From the NCBI GenBank assembly GCA_963922455.1, contig CAWUIO010000102.1, positions 1 through 23,450 on the forward strand: DNA of 23,450 bases. The letters are read 5' to 3'. This document shows, piece by piece, positions 14,485-22,000 of this stretch. Origin of the DNA: CAWUIO01 sp963922455 (GTDB taxonomy: Bacteria; Bacteroidota; Bacteroidia; Cytophagales; Microscillaceae). The stretch's first letter is position 1. The number at the start of each line of letters is the position of its first letter. Made by a program: the position numbers and the translations under genes. The notes beneath the pieces were generated by a model. That model saw only the letters and a program-made list of their open reading frames with translations, was not told the origin of the DNA and did no database searches.

Positions 14485-15222
14485 ATGAAAATAGAAGAAA
14501 TCTTAGCGGCAGCCAGTATGCCGGCAAGTAGCCCAAGTTACCCTTTTGGTCCTTATCGGTTTGTCAATCGGGAGTTTTTTGTGATTAGTTACTTAACCGA
14601 TCCCGAAGAAATCCGTCGAATATTGCCCGAACCGCTTGAACCCTTGGCCGACTCTGTGGTACACTATGAGTGGATCCGGATGCCCGATAGCCAAGGATTT
14701 GGTAATTATACGGAGAGTGGGCTCGTAATCCCCGCCACTTTCCACGGCGAACCCGTCAGCTTTGTGGCCGAAATGTTTTTGGACGATATGTCCCCCATTG
14801 CCGCAGGTCGGGAAATCTGGGGCTTCCCCAAAGAATATGCCGAGGTAAACTTAGAAGTGAAAACCGATACCTTGGTCGGGACCCTTTCCTATTGTGGAGA
14901 ACGGGTTGCGATGGGGACCATGGCCTACAAATACCACGAATGCGACAAAGATGAGATGGCGGAGTCCATTAAACGTACACAAATCCTGCTAAAATTGATC
15001 CCGGATGTGGACGGGACCCCAGCCATCGCTCAATTGGTATCCGTCAATTTGGAAGAAGTAGTGGTAAAAGGAGCTTGGTCAGGCCCGGCCCGCTTGCATG
15101 TGATCCCGCACGTGCAGACCAAATTTCCCGATTTACCGGTAAAGAAAGTGCTGTATGGAAAGCATTACATCAGCGATTTGACGCTGCCTTACGGTAAAGT
15201 TGTACACGATTATCTCAAATAA
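14485..15222 (+). CDS. Acetoacetate decarboxylase family protein
   Basis: The 245-residue protein matches clostridial acetoacetate decarboxylase along its length; a GTG 16 codons upstream is an unlikely start. Clear anchors are TDTLVGTLSYCGERVAMGTM, GAWSGPARLHVIPH and the C-terminal end GKVVHDYL. The Schiff-base lysine is K116 in GREIWGFPK (108-116), equivalent to Lys115 of the clostridial enzyme. R29, E62 and E77 match the other active-site residues R29, E61 and E76. The residue after the catalytic lysine, Lys116 in the clostridial enzyme, is Glu117 here, so true acetoacetate decarboxylation (to acetone and CO2) is uncertain and a related aldolase-dehydratase or other activity is possible. 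It is monocistronic; the MITE-like element begins 5 bases after its stop. Confidence 0.88.
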   Translation: MKIEEILAAASMPASSPSYPFGPYRFVNREFFVISYLTDPEEIRRILPEPLEPLADSVVHYEWIRMPDSQGFGNYTESGLVIPATFHGEPVSFVAEMFLDDMSPIAAGREIWGFPKEYAEVNLEVKTDTLVGTLSYCGERVAMGTMAYKYHECDKDEMAESIKRTQILLKLIPDVDGTPAIAQLVSVNLEEVVVKGAWSGPARLHVIPHVQTKFPDLPVKKVLYGKHYISDLTLPYGKVVHDYLK

Positions 15223-15227
15223 GAATA

Positions 15228-15389
15228 AGAAACTGTTTAAGTTTATTTTTTGTCGGCGAAAAGGGTCAGTTTGGGGTTCTGATGAAATCAACAAGGAGCG
15301 CATAGCAGCGCTACGGGCGATGAATTTGATGAAATCAGGTTCCCGAAATGGCCCTTTGCAGCCCATATAATTAAATTTAAACAGTTTCT
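15228..15389. mobile_element. MITE-like palindromic element, full copy
   Basis: The 162-base element is bounded by inverted repeats: AGAAACTGTTTAAGTTTA on the left and, read inward from the right, AGAAACTGTTTAAATTTA (one mismatch in 18). The interior is also an imperfect palindrome: AAAGGGTCAG...TTCTGAT on the left faces ATCAGGTTCCC...GGCCCTTT on the right, with GATGAAATCA as a direct repeat on both sides of the centre. It encodes no protein and would need a transposase elsewhere. No clear target-site duplication is visible. Another copy with the same first 52 bases begins at 23399. Confidence 0.8.
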
Positions 15390-15412
15390 AAGTCCCTATA
15401 CAATTGAATTCT

Positions 15413-15449
15413 AAAAACGGTTGGCTCGCTTGGGCTTACCGTTTTTTTT
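15413..15449 (+). terminator. Intrinsic terminator for the decarboxylase-family gene
   Basis: AAAACGGT (15414-15421) pairs with ACCGTTTT (15438-15445), loop 16 bases, and the right arm runs into eight consecutive Ts (15442-15449). It lies 190 bases after the stop codon because the MITE-like element sits in between. Confidence 0.75.
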
Positions 15450-15481
15450 GCAGGATGTTCTGGACAATTCTCCTATATTTG
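15447..15481 (+). promoter_or_regulatory. Probable tpiA promoter of the Bacteroidota type
   Basis: TATATTTG at 15474-15481 matches the -7 consensus TAnnTTTG exactly. TTTG at 15447-15450 is a -33 candidate with a 23-base spacer, at the long end of the accepted range; its Ts belong to the terminator's U-run. The expected start near 15488 gives a leader of about 116 bases. Confidence 0.5.
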
Positions 15482-15603
15482 TCGGGGAGATCCTGTCTTT
15501 TCAAAAGTACTCGTGAGGATCTAGCCCAGAAATTGAAACCTTAGGGATCTAGGGGCGCTAGCCCTATCTTGATAAAATTTGCTAACCAAACCTTTGACAA
15601 ATT

Positions 15604-16371
15604 ATGGCCCGAAGAAAAATTGCTGCCGGAAACTGGAAAATGAACACCCACCTGAGCGAAGGGATCAGTCTGGCGAGCGCCATCGTAGAACGTATGGCCG
15701 AAGAAGTACCCAGCGATGTGCAGCTAGTGCTTAATGCTCCATTCATTCACCTGACAAGCCTTCGGGGGATGATGCCCAGCGATCGCCCGAACCTCTTTTT
15801 AGGGGCTCAAAATTGCTCCGACAAAGCCTCAGGGGCCTACACCGGCGAAGTATCCGTATCGATGTTGAAGTCTGTTCCCGTAGATTTTACCATTGTGGGG
15901 CACAGTGAGCGCCGGGAATATTTCCAAGAAAGCAATGCCCAATTGGCCCAGAAAATGGATTTATTGCTTGAGCAGGAGATTAGCCCTATTTTCTGTTGTG
16001 GGGAGCCCTTGAATATTCGGGAAGCTGGTACCCACGTAGAGTACGTAAAAACCCAGGTTTCCGAAAGTTTATTTCACCTCACGGCGGCGCAAATGGAGCA
16101 TATCGTTATTGCTTACGAACCCATCTGGGCCATCGGTACCGGGGTGACTGCCAGTGCAGCGCAGGCTCAAGATATGCACGCGGCTATCCGGGCCCATTTG
16201 GCCGAAAAGTTTGGCCCTTCTGTGGCCGAGGAAACCAGCATTTTGTATGGAGGAAGTGTAAAGCCCAACAATGCTGCTGAGCTTTTCGCTGGGGCTGATG
16301 TGGACGGGGGCTTGATTGGGGGCGCTTCTTTAAAAGTCGAGGACTTTATTGCTATTGCCAAGTCATTCTAG
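15604..16371 (+). CDS. tpiA: Triosephosphate isomerase
   Basis: TpiA interconverts dihydroxyacetone phosphate and glyceraldehyde 3-phosphate in glycolysis and gluconeogenesis. The 255-residue length is normal for this cytoplasmic dimer. Catalytic residues are present: N10 and K12 in AAGNWKMN, H100 in IVGHSERR and E172 in YEPIWAIGTG. The phosphate-gripping loops YGGSVKPNN (about 215-223) and DGGLIGGASL (about 234-243) are intact. It is monocistronic, with its own promoter candidate and a strong terminator 32 bases after the stop. Confidence 0.98.
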   Translation: MARRKIAAGNWKMNTHLSEGISLASAIVERMAEEVPSDVQLVLNAPFIHLTSLRGMMPSDRPNLFLGAQNCSDKASGAYTGEVSVSMLKSVPVDFTIVGHSERREYFQESNAQLAQKMDLLLEQEISPIFCCGEPLNIREAGTHVEYVKTQVSESLFHLTAAQMEHIVIAYEPIWAIGTGVTASAAQAQDMHAAIRAHLAEKFGPSVAEETSILYGGSVKPNNAAELFAGADVDGGLIGGASLKVEDFIAIAKSF

Positions 16372-16402
16372 AATTTCCGAAATAAAGCAAGTTTAAAATG
16401 CT

Positions 16403-16444
16403 AAGCAAAAACCTTTGGCAAGTATTGGTTTTTGCTTATTTTTT
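16403..16444 (+). terminator. Strong intrinsic terminator after tpiA
   Basis: AAGCAAAAACC (16403-16413) pairs perfectly with GGTTTTTGCTT (16427-16437), 11 bp around a 13-base loop, followed by ATTTTTTG. The segment from 16383 (ATAAAGCAAG) through the loop word CTTTGGCAA to TTGCTTAT shares words with the leader hairpin at 18866-18902. Confidence 0.85.
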
Positions 16445-16489
16445 GTATATTTATCCTTTTATTGCGGTAAATGTTTAAAATATAAGCGA

Positions 16490-18196
16490 ATGAGCAAGCT
16501 TTCAGACCCCCAAGACGGATCGGTACATTGGGAAGTGCACTCGGGCCAGAAGAAAATCAAAGCCTCCAAGATCAGCTTAATTCCCATTTCTAAACTCAAC
16601 CCCCACCCGGATAATCGCCCCCTGGGCACCCATGAGGAGCGCATACAGCAATTGAAGCAGCTTATTAGTCATGATGGGTTTGATAGTTCCCACCCTTTGG
16701 TGGTAAGGCCTTATAGTAAGGGCTATCAAATCATTGAAGGAGAGCACCGTTTCAGGGCGGCCAAACAGTTGGGCTATCTCGAATTGCCCTGTGTGGTACG
16801 CGATTTAAATGATACTGAAGCCCTGATCCAGCTTATTTTGGGAAATATCCAAACGGAAAGCAAACCTCTCGAAGTAGGCATCAATGCCTTCAAGGCGGTA
16901 CAAAAAGAAGGTTTTAGCTTAGCCGAATATGCCCGCCGTTTGGGCGTGAGTGAGACAACCATCCGGCGCTATGTGAGTGCCAGTGAGGTGTTTCAATTTA
17001 TCCGGGCCCAATTGCCCGAAGGCGTTCTGGTTTTGGATGAGGTGCATAAATTGGAAGAAATCCATCGCTCGGCCCAGTCAGACTGGCTATGGTTTCACGA
17101 CTTGATCGTGAAGAAAGAATTGTCTAAAAATCAAGTGATCGAGATTTCCCAGGCTATACGGCCCGTCAAGACGGAGCATTCTTCTATTTATAAGCTTTTT
17201 GATTTTGTCAAAATCCGGCAGGAAATTGCCCAAGCCCTCATCCAAGACAACCCCGTACCCGCCGAGACCTACGCCGATTTGCTCAAAACCCTGGAAGAAT
17301 CCTACCAAAATCTAGACGGCGAGACCACCCTGTATGAGTACAATGTCTTGAATGACACGATTGAGGAAGAGTCGGTTAATTTAAAAGACTGGTTTATCGG
17401 AAATCTGGAAAAACTTGAGCAAATCAGCAAACAGCCGGTCTTAGAAGCCTACAAAGATACCCTAAAGCTCAAACGGAGTAGTACCCAAGAAGAAGCCGAA
17501 CGTACCGCGGCCTATTTTCGGGATAAGAAAAACGAAAAAGAAAGAGAAGAACAAGCCCGGGTAGAGCGGGAAATGCGTACCGTGCAGCCGGGAGAGTGGT
17601 GGCAGCTAGGCCCTCACTTTTTATATTGTGGGGAAGGGAATGATCCCGCATTTCGGGATAATTTACCGGGGGCTTTTGCCCTGGCCTTTTGCAATCCTCC
17701 GGCGCAGTTTACCCAAGCCAGCCCGGGCTGGGCCATGGATTGGTTGACAAGCCGGGCTCAAATCGTGGCGGTAAGTCCTCCCCTAGAACAGTTACAAACC
17801 TTTTTGCAATCTACCCAAATGCCCTATCGATGGTCTATGTCGGCCCATTTGAAGCTCCCCGATGCGGGTGAGGGACTGGGCTCCTGGATTTACACGGCCC
17901 TGTTTTCCCAACACATGATCCCCTCGGAAGTCTCAGATACGTGGAAAGTAGATCGCTCCGATATCCAAGGAAATAAGACCTATGACTACCTCCGCCACTT
18001 GATTGAGGCCTTTAGCCGGGAAAATGAGCGTATTTTGGATGTTTACTCAGGGATTGGGGCGATGTTTTTTGCCGCCGAAGATACCCACCGGGTCTGCTAT
18101 GGAGCCCAAAATAATCCGGATATGTGCAAGCAGATTATTGAGCGATGGGAAGACATGAGCGGGGAGCGGGCAAGGAAGCAGTTGGGGCTGGGGTAG
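16490..18196 (+). CDS. ParB-like N-terminus fused to degenerate DNA methylase-like C-terminus
   Basis: The 568-residue protein starts at the ATG at 16490; the in-frame extension to 16415 runs through the tpiA terminator. Residues about 27-110 form a ParB/Sulfiredoxin-type N-terminal domain with the CTP/nucleotide-binding box IIEGEHRFRAAK (81-92). An HTH follows (LAEYARRLGVSETTIRRYV, 144-162), then a helical middle and a charged coiled coil (about 330-365). Residues about 367-560 follow the layout of beta-class DNA methyltransferases: GEWWQLGPHFLYCGEG (368-383), the motif IV position CNPPA (401-405, normally DPPY) and a motif I-like ILDVYSGIGAMFFAAE (515-530) ending in YGAQNNPDMCKQIIERW. Loss of DPPY suggests it no longer methylates DNA. 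Such fusions are known from phages and mobile elements, but no other such gene is near. There is no ParA partner or visible parS, so a partition role is unlikely; a DNA-binding regulator is possible. Confidence 0.8.
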   Translation: MSKLSDPQDGSVHWEVHSGQKKIKASKISLIPISKLNPHPDNRPLGTHEERIQQLKQLISHDGFDSSHPLVVRPYSKGYQIIEGEHRFRAAKQLGYLELPCVVRDLNDTEALIQLILGNIQTESKPLEVGINAFKAVQKEGFSLAEYARRLGVSETTIRRYVSASEVFQFIRAQLPEGVLVLDEVHKLEEIHRSAQSDWLWFHDLIVKKELSKNQVIEISQAIRPVKTEHSSIYKLFDFVKIRQEIAQALIQDNPVPAETYADLLKTLEESYQNLDGETTLYEYNVLNDTIEEESVNLKDWFIGNLEKLEQISKQPVLEAYKDTLKLKRSSTQEEAERTAAYFRDKKNEKEREEQARVEREMRTVQPGEWWQLGPHFLYCGEGNDPAFRDNLPGAFALAFCNPPAQFTQASPGWAMDWLTSRAQIVAVSPPLEQLQTFLQSTQMPYRWSMSAHLKLPDAGEGLGSWIYTALFSQHMIPSEVSDTWKVDRSDIQGNKTYDYLRHLIEAFSRENERILDVYSGIGAMFFAAEDTHRVCYGAQNNPDMCKQIIERWEDMSGERARKQLGLG

Positions 18197-18273
18197 AGGG
18201 GAAATCTTTGGGGGCTGGGGTTCGTATAATCCCGTTGTGAGTGGATGTTCCGAAGGATCATCCCGAACTTTCC

Positions 18274-18299
18274 AATAAAAAGCAGTTCTCCGAACTGCT
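18274..18299 (-). terminator. Intrinsic terminator reading on the minus strand, with no matching gene
   Basis: On the minus strand AGCAGTTC, a 3-base loop and GAACTGCT make a perfect 8-bp hairpin followed by TTTTATTGG. No minus-strand gene is recognised between it and the secreted dehydrogenase gene to the right, so what it would terminate is unexplained. Confidence 0.45.
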
Positions 18300-18341
18300 A
18301 GCCGCGAGCTAGCTTGTATCACCTAGTCCAAGCATGTAAAA

Positions 18342-18391
18342 AAGCGCTGGTTCAAGGATAAGCGCCGCGGTCCTTGGACCAGCACTTTTAT
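18342..18391 (+). terminator. Long hairpin, probable bidirectional terminator
   Basis: Arms 18342-18358 and 18371-18387 pair over 17 positions with one mismatch and one G-U, around a 12-base GC-rich loop. A run of As precedes the left arm and the right arm ends CTTTTATA, so it could terminate in both directions. It lies about 145 bases after the ParB-methylase stop codon. Confidence 0.55.
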
Positions 18392-18523
18392 AGAAAGCGT
18401 CCCCTGCTTTCTTCCGTCAAGGCTAGCGATTGGCTACTTGATCACAAATCAGCTTGTTTACCCCAAAAGAATAAGCCTAGCCAATCCCAGTAGTTTTTCA
18501 CAATAAGATCATAAAGGTACAAA

Positions 18524-18653
18524 GGCTTAGGGATGGAACGGCCTGTTTGAGCTCGTCTTGGCCTGAGGGGAGAGGCAGCGAGTAGTGACAGCCCGGCCCG
18601 CGCTTGCCACGATTGTTAAACCGATGCGAGCTTTCTTAGCGCGGGCAAGCCCC
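18524..18653 (+). repeat. GC-rich structured intergenic repeat, copy F
   Basis: The copy is 130 bases long, from GGCTTAGGGATGG to GGGCAAGCCCC. The stem GCCCGCGCT (18596-18604) pairs perfectly with AGCGCGGGC (18638-18646) around a 33-base loop. It lies in the spacer between two plus-strand genes. Confidence 0.88.
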
Positions 18654-18776
18654 ATATTGGGCTTTTGGAAGCAAAATCTCATCACAACGCTATTTCATTA
18701 CACAGATCCTGCTTGCCTGTTCATTAAAATTGTTTTAAATTTTAACATTTCATTTTAAATTCCTTGGGGAGTTTTG

Positions 18777-18784
18777 TATTTTTG
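18777..18784 (+). promoter_or_regulatory. -7 box of a probable promoter for the secreted dehydrogenase gene
   Basis: TATTTTTG matches the Bacteroidota -7 consensus TAnnTTTG exactly, within an AT-rich tract. No TTG lies at the expected -33 distance, so the call is moderate. The implied untranslated leader is about 240 bases before the ATG at 19030. Confidence 0.4.
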
Positions 18785-18865
18785 AGCTAATAACGTACAT
18801 CCATTTACCCGGGTGTAAACCAAATCCTCAACCATTTCCCATACCTATTATTTCAAGTGAAGCGA

Positions 18866-18902
18866 TAAAGCAAGAGAAAAAGCTTTGGCAATTCTTGCTT
18901 AT
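18866..18902 (+). promoter_or_regulatory. Leader hairpin similar to the tpiA terminator
   Basis: AAGCAAGA (18868-18875) pairs perfectly with TCTTGCTT (18893-18900) around a 17-base loop. No U-run follows. It shares ATAAAGCAAG, CTTTGGCAA and TTGCTTAT with 16383-16440. It may be a regulatory hairpin in the leader or a decayed terminator. Confidence 0.35.
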
Positions 18903-19029
18903 GGCTGCTGTTGAGCAGGAAAGATAATCCGCATTCTATTGAATCTTTTAATAAACGGGGTACCCCTTCCCTATGAGAAGAGTAATAAGGGTATTCCAAA
19001 GCAGTGTCCACTCTAATTTAAAAACGTAT

Positions 19030-22000
19030 ATGAAAACAGGTTTTACAACTATTCGACAACTACAAACCCTCGGTATGGTAGCCTTGGTGTATTTAGTTGC
19101 GGCCGCATTTCCCTATTGGGATGCTCCAGGCCTCAATACGCCCGAACCTATGGGCGCCTATCTAAATGGTGTGTTTCCGGATAAAACCCCCAGTGGGGGG
19201 ACAGGAGGTGAGGCCACCTATGCCATTGAAAATGCCTTCCCCAATCTTACTTTTGTCGATCCGGTGGATATGATTGAACTGCCCAACCGCTCGGAATTCC
19301 TGGTGGTGGGCCTCCAAGGACAGATCTGGAAAATTGGCAATGATCCTAGCATCACCCAAAAGCAATTACTGCTAGATATTTCGGCCAATACCGTTGTCTA
19401 CCGCGACGGGGGCATGTTGGGTATAACCTTACATCCTGAGTATGGACAAGCCGGATCTCCCAACTCCGAGTACATCTACGTGTTTTACCGCTATACCCCC
19501 GTAGACGGAACAGATAATACTGGCTCTGCGGTAAACGGATATATGCGCCTTTCGCGTTTCAACTTGGCTCCGGGCTCCAATACGATCGACCCCAACAGTG
19601 AGTATGTAATGATCCAGGTCTTTGACCGCCACGACTGGCACAACGGGGGCGATATGTTCTTTGGCCCAGATGGCTTTTTATATCTGGTCGTTGGAGATGA
19701 AGGGGCCGCTCGAGATTCTTATGGCGTAACCCAGCAAATTGATAAATGGCTCTTCGGCGGGGTATTGAGAATTGATGTAGACCAAAGAGGGGGAGATATT
19801 AGTCATCCCATTCGCCGCCAGCCGCTCAATGCAGGTACCCCTCCCTCGGGTTGGCCTGATAGTTTTACCCAGGGCTACTACATCCCCTATGATAACCCCT
19901 GGCAGGACGTCAATGGAGGCATCTTAGAAGAGTTTTTCGCCATTGGCACCCGAAGCCCCCACCGTATGACCTATGACCCGCCCACAGGAGAAATCTGGAT
20001 TGGTGATATTGGGCAAGGCGCCAAAGAAGAAATTAGTATCGTAGCCAAAGGGGATAACCTTCAGTGGCCCTACCGCGAGGGAGACCAGAACGGGTTTACT
20101 TCCATGCCTAATCCTTTGATCGGAAACGATAAAGATCCTATCTATGCTTACGGACGTAACGTAGGGCGATGCGTCATCGGCGGTTTTGTATATCGGGGCA
20201 ATCGCTATCCCGAGCTAAAAGACAAATACTTTTTCGGCGACCATGAAACCCAAAATGTGTGGACTTTGACCAAAGATCCCAATGGAGGAGCGCCCCAAGT
20301 AGACTTTTTACTCAAAGTTCCCGTCAACGGAACTGGAGGCAAAGACGGAATTTCCTCTTTTTACATAGACTCCAAAGAATATATCTACATCTTGGACTTA
20401 TTTGGGACGGGCCGTGACGGAGGGGTTATTCATAAATTGAAACGAACTGGCGGAGGCATCGCCGATCCTCCGGCCAAGCTATCCGATTTAGGGGTCTTCA
20501 CCAATATGCAAACCCTAGAAACAATTTCTGGGATCATCCCTTACGAAGTGAATACGCCCCTTTGGTCTGACCGCGCCAACAAACGCCGCTGGATCGCCCT
20601 CCCCAATGATGGGAGCCACGATACCCCAGAAGAACAAATTACCTTTGATGCCGAAGGCAATTGGCAATTTCCTGCCGGTACGGTTATGATCAAACATTTT
20701 GATCTTCCTACAAATGAAAACGACCTGAGCCAAACCCTCAAATTGGAAACCCGTTTTGTCGTCTTCACCTCCGAAGGGGATGCCTATGGCCTCACCTACC
20801 GCTGGAATGAGGAAGGAACCGAAGCCTTTTTGATTGGCGTAAATGCCGAAGAGTCACGCGATATCGCGGTCACTTTGGCCAATGGCAATACCTTTACCCA
20901 GACTTGGGATTTTCCCTCCCGCCAACAATGCCTGCAATGTCATAATTCCACGGCCGATTACGCACTTGGGGTAAAAACCCGTCAGCTCAATGGGCGTATG
21001 ACCTACCCCAGCACCGGAGAAACCGCCAACCAATTGGAGACTTGGAACCACCTGGGCATGTTCAACACCGATATTGCTAGCCCAGATCAGTTACCCGCTT
21101 TGGCAAGCTTATCCGATGCGACTACCAGCGAAGAGATGCGGGTGCGCTCATACCTGGATGCCAACTGCTCTTTCTGCCACCGGCCCAATGGGGTGCAAGG
21201 CGTATTTGATGCCCGAAGCTTAAACGCCCTACACGATCAGCAAATGATTGGCGCGGAGGTGATCAGTAATGCTTCCCCGCCTGGCTTTAGTGTGGTAAAA
21301 CCTGGTGATTACCAAAATTCAGTACTCTGGATGCGTGATTCAAGCACCGGAAGTGACCGCATGCCGCCCGTGGGCCGTAACCTGAACGATGATCAGTACC
21401 TCAATGTACTAACTAGTTGGATCTCAAGCCTAGATCTCAACGGGCCTGAAACCATCGCCGAAGGTTGGTATACCCTGGAAGTCCGGCACAGTGGTCAACT
21501 AGCTACGGTAAACGGAGCTTCTACCTTAGATGGAACAGGCATTTGCCAAAGTGCTGCTCAAAACGCCGATCACCAACAGTGGTACATACAGCCGGAAGGC
21601 AATCACAAATACCGCATTACGGCCAAACATTCCGATATGGTCTTATCAGTCCAAAACTTAAGCCCTTCCCAAGGGGTAAATGTGATTCAAGAGCCTTGGA
21701 CGGGATCACAAGAACAACTTTGGTACTTTGAAGATACCGACAGTGGCTACTACCGTATCCGCAATGCTTACAATTCCTTAGATTTGGATGTATTTGAGGC
21801 TACGCAAAACGATGGCGAAAAGCTGATCGTTTGGAAAGCCCATGGACGGCAAAACCAACAATGGCGGCCTATTCCGGTGCCTACGACCAGTATAGAAGCT
21901 ATTGGTGAGACCGGAACCGTTTCGGCCGACCATATCTGGAAGACCGTAAGCTTATCCCGAACCTATCAAAACCCAGTAGTCGTGGCGGGAGCACCCACGT

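Larger units (their letters stand above)
15223..15603. other. Intergenic region with MITE-like element, terminator and tpiA promoter
   Basis: In order it holds the MITE-like palindrome (15228-15389), an intrinsic terminator (15413-15449), and a promoter candidate (TTTG at 15447-15450, TATATTTG at 15474-15481), followed by a leader of about 116 bases before tpiA. No gene is recognised. Confidence 0.75.
18197..19029. other. Long spacer with hairpin cluster, repeat copy F and a long leader
   Basis: 833 bases without a convincing gene. From left to right: a perfect hairpin at 18281-18299 that would terminate minus-strand transcription, a palindromic GCTAGC pair (18297-18313), a 17-bp hairpin with terminator features (18342-18387), a small GAAAGC/GCTTTC hairpin (18393-18411), a GATTGGCTA/TAGCCAATC pair 41 bases apart (18428-18486), repeat copy F, an AT-rich promoter region near 18720-18790, and a leader with a hairpin at 18868-18900. 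I do not recognise a known RNA family. Confidence 0.6.

Noticed and set aside
16490..18196. Chromosome- or plasmid-partition ParB
   Set aside because: No ParA gene, no visible parS site and a methylase-like C-terminus instead of a ParB dimerisation domain.
18217..18235. GGGGTTCGTATAATCCC resembles a tRNA T-arm
   Set aside because: The loop and stem do not fit the 5-bp stem and 7-base loop, and no acceptor, D or anticodon arm is found around it.
18047..18322. 91-residue minus-strand open frame ending inside the ParB-methylase gene
   Set aside because: Mostly antisense to a recognisable coding region, with proline-rich low-complexity content and no motif; treated as a shadow frame.
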